This document shows positions 40,378 to 49,406 of a stretch of 64,000 nucleotides of DNA, piece after piece (position 1 is the stretch's first letter; every line of letters begins with the position of its first letter). Origin of the DNA: Isochrysis galbana. Its lineage: Eukaryota > Haptophyta > Isochrysidales > Isochrysidaceae. The stretch is from the NCBI GenBank assembly GCA_018136815.1, contig CM030936.1, forward strand, positions 5,555,774 through 5,619,773. The letters are read 5' to 3'. The notes under the pieces were generated by a model that saw only the letters and a list, made by a program, of their open reading frames with translations, ran no database searches and was not told the DNA's origin. A program made the translations under genes and the position numbers.

Positions 40378-40639
40378 CCTTGGGCGCTTCTCGCGTATAT
40401 CTATCTAGGTCGCCGAGAACTTGAACTTATGACCTGACAGCTCACGGAATGACACACGCTCATTATAGTTTTGAGGCATTGGATTGACCAACCTCAGTGT
40501 GACGTTAGCTAGTGTATTGATGCGATGTGACAATTAATTTGTGATGCGAGTCTGAAGTTTCAACTTATCTTCGAGAGCGTCTTGCCTAGGGCTAGGTAAA
40601 AATATGTATGTTACCCCCCAGGAGCCAACGCCCCCCAGG

Positions 40640-40830
40640 AGCACTCGGGGGCCCCCGAGAGCTATCGGGGGGAAATTTTCTCCCGATCGCCAACAGCCCC
40701 ACCGAGAGCTATCGGGGGACCGAGAAAATCCCCCGAGAGCTGTTGGGATATCGCTCATGGGGGGTGCCGTAAGCGGCCCCCCCAGTAGCTATCGGGGGGA
40801 GAGGAAATCCCCCGAGAGCAAACGGGGGGT
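40640..40830. repeat. Degenerate tandem of CCCCCGAGAGCTATCGGGGG hairpins
   Basis: The 20-mer CCCCCGAGAGCTATCGGGGG (arms CCCCCGA/TCGGGGG) at 40652-40671 recurs in altered form near 40700, 40730, 40785 and 40810, with GAAAATC/GGAAATC between units. No gene lies here. It resembles a decayed tandem of a hairpin-forming unit. Confidence 0.65.
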
Positions 40831-40852
40831 TCTCTCCCTCTCTTCTCTCCCT

Positions 40853-40907
<55 letters not shown>

Positions 40908-40975
40908 CCTTCCCCCCCCCCCCCCCTCTCCCCCTCTCCCCCTCCCCCCTCCCTCCCTCCCTCTCTCGGGAGGCA
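40831..40975. repeat. CT microsatellite and C-run
   Basis: Nearly pure polypyrimidine: (CT)n at about 40858-40903, a C-run at 40911-40926, then CCCTCTCC units. It marks the breakpoint at which copy 2 of the inverted element starts. Confidence 0.9.
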
Positions 40976-40983
40976 GCGGTAGG

Positions 40984-41202
40984 GTGCGCGAGCTCTACAC
41001 AGTTGACATCCATCTTGTGAATCGCACCTCTTTGGCGAGTTATGACGACACTGCGATCGCTCAAGTCATGCTCACGCGCATGCTGCAGCTCATTTACACG
41101 CTTGCGGGTGGAGTGATGGTGACTGGGGCGAAATGCGTCCTGGAGTCTCGTGGGGAATCGCTTGCCTTTTGCTTGGCGGCAAACGGCGTTGAAACCGTGT
41201 GA
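40984..41202 (+). pseudogene. Truncated second copy of the 165-residue ORF
   Basis: It encodes the last 71 residues of the protein at 34421-34918 with about seven substitutions and ends at the same stop. The N-terminal 95 residues are cut off at the polypyrimidine tract. No ATG starts the fragment. Confidence 0.75.
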
Positions 41203-41426
41203 AGTCCTTCTTCAGACGTCGCCATCCGCCCGGTGTGCTGGCTGTCTGTAGGCGTGCAGGGGCGGACGTCGGCAGTCTGACGCCCACGTGGTTGCATTCT
41301 TCAACAAGGGCAGCGGGCATGGTTGCATTCTTCAACAAGGGCGGGATGATCGTTCAAGGTGAAACAAAAAAAGGAAACAACATGGTGGGTGTAACAAAAA
41401 GGGAACCTCAAGTTGTTCATGCGCGC

Positions 41427-41617
41427 GGCCAACATTGCCTTCGCTTCGTCGGTGAGCAGCAGAAAGGCGCCACACCTTAAAATTCAACAATAGAAAGAAA
41501 CGCAGTGTTCATGTTCATTTCTTTTTGCGCGCGGCCAACGTTGCCTTCGCTTCGTCGGTGAGCAGCATCTTGTCTGTTTTGGAAAGGCGCCATATATTAA
41601 ATTTCCACAATAGAAAG
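41427..41617 (-). repeat. Partial tandem duplication of a gene 3' end
   Basis: 41427-41499 repeats 41524-41617 (GCGCGCGGCCAACRTTGCCT..., GTCGGTGAGCAGCA..., AAAGGCGCCA..., CAATAGAAAG), with about 15 bases missing in the first copy. The second copy is the C-terminal coding part of the membrane-protein gene, so the first is a broken duplicate downstream of its stop. Confidence 0.75.
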
Positions 41618-41808
41618 TAAAGCAGCAGGGTCAGTGCGACTCCCACTCCAGCTCCAACTCCGATTCCTTTAACACCCATCGCCCCGTATGCAAGTACGAT
41701 TGATGGCACGATAATGAAGAAGAAGGGCCAGGCAATAATGGGAGCTATTAATTTCTTTAGCTCCTCCACCTCATATTCACCACGCTTATAGTGTATGTAT
41801 ACCAACAT
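41515..41808 (-). CDS. Small two-span membrane protein, 97 residues, unknown
   Basis: The ATG at 41806-41808 opens 97 residues in AT-richer DNA than its neighbours. The N-terminus is short and charged (IHYKRGEYEVEELKK), followed by two hydrophobic spans (about 22-45, AWPFFFIIVPSIVLAYGAMG; 48-68, VGAGVGVALTLLLYFLLWKF) and a charged tail ending AARKKK. It has no signal-peptide cleavage site and belongs to no family I recognise. It lies wholly in the segment that interrupts copy 2 of the inverted element, next to a giant-virus-like gene, so a viral or mobile origin is plausible. Confidence 0.5.
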   Translation of the reverse strand: MLVYIHYKRGEYEVEELKKLIAPIIAWPFFFIIVPSIVLAYGAMGVKGIGVGAGVGVALTLLLYFLLWKFNIWRLSKTDKMLLTDEAKATLAARKKK

Positions 41809-41984
41809 GACGTGCCCTTGTTGTTATGCAAGAAAAAAGTTATTTACGCTCGCTCGGGGAAGCGTGTCCGAGAGGCGCAAACTAGGAGGGAGGCGAGCCG
41901 AGGGCGCCCCCGTCAATGACACAATCTCAAAAAAATTTTTTTTGCATACTGTAAGATGTGGGTCTACGCAACGTTCACAGCGGC

Positions 41985-42383
41985 AGCGCCAGCGCCCATC
42001 CCACTTGAATATTTTGCCTGCGGGGCAAAGGGAAGAAATGGTGCCGTGAGTACCTAAGGGGAGTCTCGGTACCCGCAGCATCACTCACAAGAGGCGGCTC
42101 GGGCCGCGGATCCGAGCGCGACGGTGTCCGATCTCAGCACCTTGAACTCTGAAATGAGGCGGCTTGCCTTCATTTGGTCTCCTTTCCCTCAGGGTTTCTT
42201 CCCCTCCCGTGGGGACTCTGGCCGAGCAACATCAAATACAAAAAAGCTCGGTCCTAGGACACCGGGCCTAGCTCACCATGAGGGCGCTCCTGTGAGCAAG
42301 GGGATGCATGGTTACTAGTGCGTGCCCCCGCCCTCGATGAAAATTCCAGCGGCCTCCTCGTCACGCATGACGTGGACCTCTCC
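41985..42383. other. Intergenic, no gene recognised
   Basis: Between the end of the inverted element and the virus-like gene. A short plus frame (42124-42318) has no recognisable content. Confidence 0.3.
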
Positions 42384-43016
42384 TCACACTTGTCTTGAAA
42401 GGATCGTCTTCAATGAGCGCATCGAATGTATACCGCACTCCTCGTGTGTCAGCTTGAACTTCTTTTCGATGTCGTAAAAGCTGTGGTACGGGTCAATGTA
42501 CCCCTGCTTCTTTTCGAGCATGAGGTAATGCCTACCGGTCTTATCGATGGCGTAGGGATACGGAAAGTCGTTCGCTCCTACAGGCGATACGAATGCGACG
42601 ATCTCGTCGACGGCCTCAAATTCGAACACTTCGATGCCCACGAAGACGTACTTGAGGTCGCCGATGTAGAAGAGCAAAGAGTTCCCTGCTTCATTGAGCT
42701 CGTTCACTCTGTCGTACCCTCCTGACAATACAGTCAACGGGCAGAGGTGGCTGATGCCAACAAACATGTCCTCGCACACGAACGCGTGATGCGAGGCTTC
42801 GCCGTGTACATCGACCAAGTGCCTACCGTCATCGCGCTGTGCAACGGACGCGACAAAGCCCACGCCGCCATTGTCACGGGTCGCGTACTTTTGGACACCG
42901 GGTTCAGGGGCGAGAATCCTTCGCCAGTGCTCTTCGAACTCGTGTATACCTGGGTCTCCCGTCTCAGGTGTGGGAGAGCCATGGTAAAGGAGCGACAAGG
43001 CAAGGTCTCTATGGAC
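42384..43016 (-). CDS. Giant-virus-like protein of unknown function, 5' end uncertain
   Basis: An open frame of 211 codons runs from 43016 to the TGA at 42384-42386. Content: LALSLLYHGSPTPETGDPGI; NEAGNSLLFYIGDLKYVFVG; IEVFEFEAVDEIVAFVSPVG; NDFPYPYAIDKTGRHYLMLE; DPYHSFYDIEKKF. The pattern SPVG.ND.PYPYAID...YLM.E...DPY resembles, from memory, a family of uncharacterised proteins widespread in algal Nucleocytoviricota. No ATG precedes the conserved part; instead a T-rich tract and TTACAG sit just upstream, so a splice acceptor at 43017 or a lost start is likely. The first 118 bases are duplicated at 62374-62491. Confidence 0.55.
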   Translation of the reverse strand, partial: VHRDLALSLLYHGSPTPETGDPGIHEFEEHWRRILAPEPGVQKYATRDNGGVGFVASVAQRDDGRHLVDVHGEASHHAFVCEDMFVGISHLCPLTVLSGGYDRVNELNEAGNSLLFYIGDLKYVFVGIEVFEFEAVDEIVAFVSPVGANDFPYPYAIDKTGRHYLMLEKKQGYIDPYHSFYDIEKKFKLTHEECGIHSMRSLKTILSRQV

Positions 43017-43041
43017 CTGTAACGAAACTTTTTTTTTCTAG

Positions 43042-43275
43042 TATGTACTGTGAATTACAAATGATTCGACTGAGTGAAGTGTTTTCGCGACTGATCCAGA
43101 AAAATGCTTCTGCTTTCGCTCCACCCAAGTGTACTGGCCGACCTAGGGCTCTGACAGATGCTCAAGTCCTTGATCTGCTCTTCAAAATCCTGCGCACAGG
43201 GTGGTTCAAACGACAACACTCAACACTCAGGCGCCCACCAGCAGAGCTCGGCTCAATCGGCGGGCGAACGTGATG
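43042..43275 (+). pseudogene. IS5-like DDE transposase N-terminal fragment
   Basis: The ATG at 43042 starts a frame reading LSEVFSRLIQKNASAFAPPK, then TGRPRALTDAQVLDLLFKIL and RTG, ending soon after. GRPR....(L)..I..(I)LRTG is the N-terminal signature of IS5/ISL2-type DDE transposases (followed by W..LP in intact genes). The rest is absent. Such transposases occur in bacteria and in giant viruses and their algal hosts, which fits the neighbouring virus-like gene. Confidence 0.5.
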
Positions 43276-44400
43276 TTCGACCCGCAGAGCCATCTCCTAG
43301 GCCAAGCTGATCGCGCAAGTCGCGAGCGAGCCTGCAACACCCCACCACACGCCCACAGGAGCGTGGTGAAGATCGACCACCTCGAGCGAGGCGGACGCCA
43401 TCCCTCAGCTCCGCAGACAAGAAGCGGCAGAGGAATTCTTCGCCCTCCCTCACGAAAAAAATACTCGCTTCTAGGAAGGATGGAAGGGGTTTTCTTTTTC
43501 TTCCCCTCCCCACCCCTAATGGCGGGCAGTGGCGAGGGCGAGCGCGAAGACGGAGCGGACATAGCGGATCGCGAGGGTGAGTGGGTGAGTAGATTTGGTT
43601 GGTGTTGTAAGATTGCTTGTTACGACTGAGCGAGAGCGAGAGCGAGAACGAGGGAGCGAGGAGCGACTGGGCGAGAGACGAGGGCAACAGAGGCCGACAG
43701 GGTCCCAATCCGACGAGTCCGACAACAATCCGAGACACGCACACTCGACTTCCACCCAACATTCCTCCACACTAACGTATCTTTCTCCACTTGGGCGGGG
43801 AAGACACAGAAGGAAGGAAACAAGGAAGAGAAAGCCGACAAGAGAGCGACGATGCGACGGAAGAGCCGACGGCGAACGGCGGTTACCGCGAACGAGTAGG
43901 TAGAAAGTAAGGAGGGAATCTACGTGCGTAAACCGAGAGGGGCGAGAGGGTAGGCTTCGCGCGGGGGAAAGGTCCGCATCGGCGAACACCTACGACGAGA
44001 GCGAGAGCGAGCGCGGGGGAACGACAGCAAGGAGGGACCAAAGGCAGAGCAAGGCCCAAGGTGCAAAGGAGCGACAGGAGCGAGACAGGCCACAAAAAGG
44101 GGCGCAACGGCAAGGAGCGAGGGGCGAGTTACGAGTGAAGAGTTCTACAACTTACGAGTAAAACTCCGCGGCAACAAGAATGAAAGAGCACAAAGACGCA
44201 AGGTCAGAAGTCGATCGCGGATGCGACAGCTTCCCGCGCCACCTCGTCCTCGCGCCAAAAGTTTTTTTTCATGGGTTTGTGATTGACCTTGTCAGATTTG
44301 TTTTTGCCCCCACCGGATACCTATCGGATACCCCTTTGTCAGGTCTAAAGGACCTGATATCATGACATCAGGACCTCATATCAGCCTGATGTCCCATCAC
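43276..44400. other. Intergenic, GAGCGA-rich low complexity, no gene recognised
   Basis: GAGCGAGAGC units at 43625-43660 and 44000-44020 resemble those at 27.1 kb. Near 44340-44395 is a small inverted cluster (GGACCTGATATCATGACATC, then AGGACCTCATATCAGC). Overlapping frames on both strands reflect the repeats. Confidence 0.4.
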
Positions 44401-44401
44401 T

Positions 44402-44640
44402 GGTGGGTGGTGCTTCCCCCATAGCAAAAAAAAACCTTTTAATATTCACGCCTCACTCGTGGCACTGGAAGACGCTCGGGGGGCCCGAAGGAGAGGTGGG
44501 GAGCGGCGGCGCGCTCCATGGCAACCAACTATAAAGTTAGTTCTGCTTCCCCCACAGCAAGGGAGAGGTGTAGAGAGGGGGGGGGAGCGTGCCCCCCATG
44601 CCCCATGTGTCAACCAAGTATAAACTTAGTACTTAGTTGG
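44402..44640 (-). mobile_element. Nested retroposons: short hairpin copy inserted in the core of another copy
   Basis: The host is a family core (GTGGGTGGT...TTCCCCCATAGC... resumed as AAGGGAGAGGTGTAGAGAGG... to AACCAAGTATAAACTTAGT at 44612-44630). It is interrupted by a 117-118 base insert, 44426-44543, that begins AAAAAAAAACCTTTTAATATTC and ends AACCAACTATAAAGTTAGTT (44523-44542). The flanking duplication is TGCTTCCCCCATAGC (44411-44425) and TGCTTCCCCCACAGC (44544-44558), 14 of 15 identical. The insert keeps only the two ends of the element. Confidence 0.8.
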
Positions 44641-45250
44641 CGATCACAAATCGAAAGACCTTGGCAAGATGGGGCGGGCAAGTGCGCGCTGGGGCTTATT
44701 GTGATCTAGCTGCTAGTGGCTAGTGGCAATAGTCAATAGTGGATAGTGGCCACTAGTAGTGGTACTAATTACTACTAATAGTAATAGTCCTGCGAACACT
44801 CAAATGTTTTATAATTTTTCTACTTTCCAATGGCCATTATCAACCGACCCACGAGTCAATGCTGCGATTCGTGGTGGCAGACGAGAAGACACGGGAAGCG
44901 AAGTTCGTTTGCTGCGTCTATGATGAAACTTCGTGAGAAAAAACAGTACGGCGCACGAAGGAACGTGATGTGGATCTAGAGTCCGTGCTCGACGAATGCG
45001 TGCACGCGCTGTTACCGTGCACTATGTCGTTTGCAAGAGCGACGTCTGATGAGTTCTTCCGCGAGGGACGGATTGGAAAGTGTGCAGGAGTTGCTTTGGA
45101 ACGAGCTTTTTACCCGTTTCATATACTAGTAGCGTGCATGACGTGTGGCAGCACGTGAAGCAAGCAAGGCCTATCATAACTAAGGGCGTGGAATTCATGG
45201 GACGCAAGAGCACGATGGATGCAATTGTCTTTGCTACGAACTTGCCGTGA
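44641..45250. other. Intergenic, no gene recognised
   Basis: 44700-44790 is a low-complexity TAGTGG/ACTAAT tract. A plus frame at 44970-45158 is short and unrecognised. Confidence 0.3.
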
Positions 45251-45254
45251 AGCT

Positions 45255-46094
45255 TTACGTGAAATTCTGCATAGCCCAATCGAGGATGAGCTTGCGAGAC
45301 TCCTGGATGGATCGCGCCGGCGGGCAGTTGGTGTTGACAAGGTGGGAGTGCACTAGATGAAACAAGCCCAGGTTCCCAACGGATGGATGCGCGAGGAATC
45401 CTGCCAGCCCACCGACGGCGCTCACAATCCTCTGCGAGATGACTGCTTCGCTCGCTGACGCGTTGAGTGCTGCGTTGACCCGCACTGCGTCCCATATGGC
45501 TACCCGGACGTAAGGCTGCACCACAGCCAAAAGATCTCGAAGGCGCTGGACGTTCCAGTCGCATATCTGCATTTTTGTGCTCGCCTCGAGCAGGGTAGAA
45601 GAGTCGTTGCCCGAATGCCAGCCGCGGGCTACAAGGAGAGCGCCGACGTCCGAATACCGACTCTGATCCGCAACCAGATCCGCTTCAGTCAGCCCATGGC
45701 GCCTGTAAACGCGCATGAGATGTGCTCGGAGAAGCGAAAGCCAGCTCCTGTCTGTACCATTGATCCAGAGAGGCCCGCTGAGGATCTGCGCGAGTGCCCG
45801 CTCAGCGTGAGAGGTATTCTGCAGCGGCCGTAGCCCGCTAACCCATGGCTCTACAGTGCTCGACTCAAGCCGGTCAAGGCAGACCTCGGCAAACATGCTG
45901 CGAACTGACTGGCTCAGCAAGGGCAACGGTGCCTCTGCGCTGCCGCCGGCGCCCGTGGCGAGGCAGTGTAGCGCCCTGGCGACGGCGTCGGCGTCATGCC
46001 CCAGCATCGAGCCCATCCGCTCGCTGACGGTCCTTAGAAAGAGCGCTCGCTCGACCTCGACCGCAGCGAGCGTCTGGTCCGTCAGGGCGAGCAT
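45255..46094 (-). CDS. Uncharacterised, probably all-helical protein, 279 residues
   Basis: The ATG at 46092-46094 opens 279 residues in one exon with consistent coding character. The sequence is Leu/Ala/Arg-rich and predicted helical throughout (TLAAVEVERALFLRTVSERM, HDADAVARALHCLATGAGG, LLRAHLMRVYRRHGLTEADL, WNVQRLRDLLAVVQPYVRVA), with VSAVGGLAGFLAHPSVGNLG near the end and a final LDWAMQNFT. It has no signal peptide or transmembrane span that I trust and no motif that I recognise. It is flanked by repeats on both sides, so it is an isolated host gene. Confidence 0.7.
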   Translation of the reverse strand: MLALTDQTLAAVEVERALFLRTVSERMGSMLGHDADAVARALHCLATGAGGSAEAPLPLLSQSVRSMFAEVCLDRLESSTVEPWVSGLRPLQNTSHAERALAQILSGPLWINGTDRSWLSLLRAHLMRVYRRHGLTEADLVADQSRYSDVGALLVARGWHSGNDSSTLLEASTKMQICDWNVQRLRDLLAVVQPYVRVAIWDAVRVNAALNASASEAVISQRIVSAVGGLAGFLAHPSVGNLGLFHLVHSHLVNTNCPPARSIQESRKLILDWAMQNFT

Positions 46095-46368
46095 CGCGAG
46101 ACGGGGGGGAGGGGGATTCGTTTTCTTCTTCTGGTTTTCTTTCCTCTACTCGGTACCCTACCTAGCCAATTCCTAGCACAATTGTTCTCCCCCTTGGTAT
46201 TTTGGCCCCTTGAGGCTTCAGGGCCCTGAGTCAAGCATTGTGCTCAGCCCACATGTACGGGCCAGGCCTGCAACCAAAGGGTTGGTCGGCATTCAAGAGG
46301 GTTGTGTCGTAGACGCACCGCGTGCCGGGGCCTGTACGGCCTGTCAATATTGGGCGCAACTCAATCCC

Positions 46369-47265
46369 TGTCATTTTGTAAATAAAACAATCAATGTTAT
46401 ATCCTAGCCAACCCCACTAGCTTATTGGACACAACTTTTCCGTCCCGGAATCCCGCCATGCCTGACGAGCCAGGTGTCCGAGTGCTACCGGGGGGAGGGG
46501 GCACTGCCCCCTCCCCTCGATATTTGTCCTCCCCCCAGTGCAAGCACCGACCCCGCGCACCCCAGCACGTCCTCTCCTCGAGTCCACGCTGGGGGAAAAC
46601 CCCTTTCGGGTAAAAACAACGCAGGGGGGGGGGGGCACTCGTGAAAGGGAGCCCAGAAGCGCTAATCACTCCTCGCCTAAGCGAGTGGCCGCGGCGAGCC
46701 GCGGCCCTTCCCTCCTGGCTCTGGCGCCCCCGTCTTCTCTTACCCAAACGGGGCGAGAAGACACGTAAACGCCGGAGGGGAGAGCTGCCACTCCCCCCTT
46801 CCCCTCCCTCTTCCCTCTTCCTCCTCTCTTCCCTGCGGCTCTGGCCACATGGCGCGCGCCTGCGGCCCCTCTTCAGGTCCCCAGGAGGCCGGCAGGGGCC
46901 TGGGAGCGCAGCTCAGGGGGCAGGTGAGGCTGGGGCATGGCCCTGGCCCCTCCTGCCTCTCCCTCGCTGGCTCTCGAGCCCCTGCCAGTCGACTGGAGCT
47001 GGCTGGGGGGTCCTGATCAGGGGGGCCCAGGGGGAGGAGGGGTTGGTCAGAGGGATTGGCTGGCCACGACAGGCCAGGGCGTGCGGTTCAGGCATGCCTG
47101 TGAGGAGAGGGATGGGTCAGCATGGCGGTGTGCTCCTGGCAGGCCATCAGGCGTGCCAGGAGAGCGGGTGGTTCCTCCCCCATGGCAGGGGAGGAGTGGA
47201 GAGAGGGGGGGGCTCGTGCCCCGCCATGGGTGAACCAAGTATAAACTTAGTTCGTGTCATTTTGT
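46369..47265 (-). mobile_element. T-tailed hairpin retroposon, second near full-length copy with 11-bp duplication
   Basis: The insert 46380-47254 is flanked by TGTCATTTTGT at 46369-46379 and 47255-47265. It has the same order of blocks as 28048-28937: A-rich left end (AAATAAAACAATCAATG), GC hairpin (46490-46518, one G-T pair where the sister copy has G-C), GGCCGCGGC-GA-GCCGCGGCC (46687-46706), CTCCTGGCA...TGCCAGGAG (47133-47162), and the terminal AACCAAGTATAAACTTAGTT (47233-47252). The open frames in both orientations are shadows. Confidence 0.85.
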
Positions 47266-47766
47266 CATTTTGTTCTTCAAGGTCCCAAAGTCCCATATTT
47301 CAAGTGCAACCCATACAAAAAAGGTATGGTTGGGCCATGGATAGGCATCCTTGGCGGCTAATGCCCATGGGTATGGGCATGGTGTGTGATAGCCAGCCCT
47401 AGGTGGCCGTTTGCGCAAGCACCAGCAACCAGCAACCAGCAGGTGGCCAATGAGTCCTGTGGCAAGCTGGGCTGCCAGAGAGGAGTGGGGGAAGGGGGGG
47501 GGAGGGGAGCGGCGCGCGGCGGGCCTCCGCGGCCGCTGCAGCGGCTAAGTCCCCGGCACCCGGGGAGATAGCCGCTGGAGCGAGCCCTTATTGTCACCTT
47601 TCGGCACCAGAACCTCACACTGTGTGCCTGCCTCCCCCTCCCCCCCCTCCTCTTCGAGACCCGCTTGATTCGACAAATCAGAGGACATGGGGACCATGAG
47701 TCTCTTCTACTACAAAACTCCAGACATCCATGTCATGAGGCCAGAACATAAAAGGTGTGGGCGTTG
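47266..47766. other. Intergenic, no gene recognised
   Basis: A G-rich tract at 47485-47530 and short frames only. It separates two retroposons. Confidence 0.35.
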
Positions 47767-48765
47767 TATCCATGTCAAGAGGCAACCTACTTTTATAAGT
47801 GGGGGACAATGGGGGCCTCGCGCCCCCCACTCTCCATCGCGGACACCCCCCGGGGTGGGACCGTACACTCAACCCCAGCCCCTGCCCTTTGGCAGGGGCA
47901 GGGCACTCATCAAATCAGCCCAGACCCTCAGGGGGCGCGGGCCGCGAGCCGCACTCCCACGCCCGCATTGGGCCTGCCCTCGAGCTGACTCCCCCCCTGT
48001 CCCTGGTCGCCAGGCATACAGGGGCCTTTGGGAGGCTCCCATGGCCAGCGAGCCAGCGAGGCGAGCGTGGGAGAGGCAGGGGGGGCCAGGGGCTGAGCCC
48101 CAGCCTCCTCTGCCCCCTGAGCTGCCCTGGCTGGCCCTCTGGGAGCCCCCACAGGACCTCTGAGAGCAGGTCAGGGCGCGCCGCATGGCGACGCGCCGCA
48201 GGGACTTCGAGGGGTGAGAGCGGAGAGAGGGAGAGGGGGGGATTTGCACCCCCCCCGATGGAGTGCGGTTAGAAACAGGTCCCGTTTGCATTAGCAAACG
48301 GGTAGGGGGCGGCCGGCGACAGGCGGGAGAGAGAAGGGAGTGGCTCAAGATCGAGGAGAGTATCTTGAAGGTAGCACAGGCTACAGGCTACTCGACTCGC
48401 AGTCATTTATTTCTCGAGAACTGCTCACGGCTCACGGCGCGAGCTGGAAGGGCCGATCCTCTTTATTGACGAGAGGTTCCTCCCCCCCCCCGGTGCTTTT
48501 TCCCGGAGGGTCGCCCGACGTAGGTCGGTCCGCCCCAATGGGGTTTCCCTCATTTTAACTTGTGGGGAGTTAGAATGGGAGCCGGGGGCTTGCGAGGGGG
48601 GAGATTCGAAGGGGGACATAGGTGTATGTGTCTGTGGCATCAACACGCGCCAAGGTGTACGGGCAGGTGCGCTGAGGGTTGTCGTGTTAGTACCGGGGCT
48701 AGTGAGAGTAGTGGTACTAATGCTCAGTCATTTTATTATTTATTATTATATCCATGTCAAGAGGC
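47767..48765 (+). mobile_element. C-type T-tailed retroposon with 17-bp target-site duplication
   Basis: The insert 47784-48748 (965 bp) is flanked by TATCCATGTCAAGAGGC at 47767-47783 and 48749-48765. It begins AACCTACTTTTATAAGTGGG and ends in a T-rich tail (CATTTTATTATTTATTATTA). Hairpins: GCCCCTGCC-CTTT-GGCAGGGGC (47878-47899) and CCCGTTTGC-ATTA-GCAAACGGG (48281-48302). An internal stretch (about 48050-48130) matches, in the same sense orientation, the middle of the hairpin-ended copies (for example 54187-54260), so the two types are related and both end in T-rich tails. Confidence 0.85.
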
Positions 48766-49060
48766 GTGAAGACGGCCCAAATAGGAATAGGAATACATTA
48801 GTATATTTATATACGCAAACGTAGGACGAAATGCTCATGCTGTGATGTGACATAGCGAGGCGCGTTGCAGGTTGCAGGTACTCGGGCTTTTTTATTTAAA
48901 GCGGCAGTGCCTCACCTGCCCGGTTGCGCGCCCTAAAGTATCTGGGCCCGCCCGCCCCGTCTCTCCACACACACATCTTCTCCCTCCACCTCTAACTGTA
49001 CCCTCACCACCCCTCTATCTGACTTCCGGCTGTTTCCTCTTCTCCCTAGCAGTGAGCAGT
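48766..49060. other. Intergenic, upstream region of the PHD gene
   Basis: AT-rich to about 48900, then C-rich. No gene was recognised. Confidence 0.3.
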
Positions 49061-49067
49061 ACTCCTA

Positions 49068-49118
49068 CGCTCTCTCTCTCTCTCTCTCTCTCTCTCCCCC
49101 CCCCCCCCCCCCCTCTCC

Positions 49119-49190
<72 letters not shown>

Positions 49191-49260
49191 TCCCTCTCCC
49201 TCTCCCTCTCCCTCTCCTCTCTCTCTCCTCTTTCTCTCCCTCTCTCTCCCTCTCCCCCCC
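49068..49260. repeat. CT microsatellite upstream of the PHD gene
   Basis: About 190 bases of (CT)n with a C-run (49097-49112) and CCCTCT units. It ends about 150 bases before the PHD-protein ATG. Overlapping frames of Ser-Leu or Glu-Arg repeats are artefacts. Confidence 0.92.
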
Positions 49261-49406
49261 CTCTGTTGCTGCGTCTCCTCTCCTCGAGCGAGCCCCCTCG
49301 CGGGGTGGCTGGATTAACAAGTTGGGCTCCCTCCCTCCCCACGCCCTCTCGCTGCCCTCTCGCCGCCCTGCACCCCTCTCCGCTCAGTCAAGGGCGCCGC
49401 GCGCCC

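Larger units (their letters stand above)
40988..41978 (+). mobile_element. Inverted two-copy element, copy 2, carrying a ~500-bp cargo insertion
   Basis: 40988-41362 and 41869-41978 align, in inverse orientation, with the continuous segment 34640-34186. Between them about 505 bases are present only here. Copy 1 reads GTTCAAGTTGAGGCGCAAAC across the junction, where copy 2 has ...GTTCAAGGTGA[insert]GAGGCGCAAAC.... The insert holds the membrane-protein gene 41515-41808 and a duplicated piece of its 3' end. Either copy 2 gained a cargo or copy 1 lost it. Confidence 0.7.
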
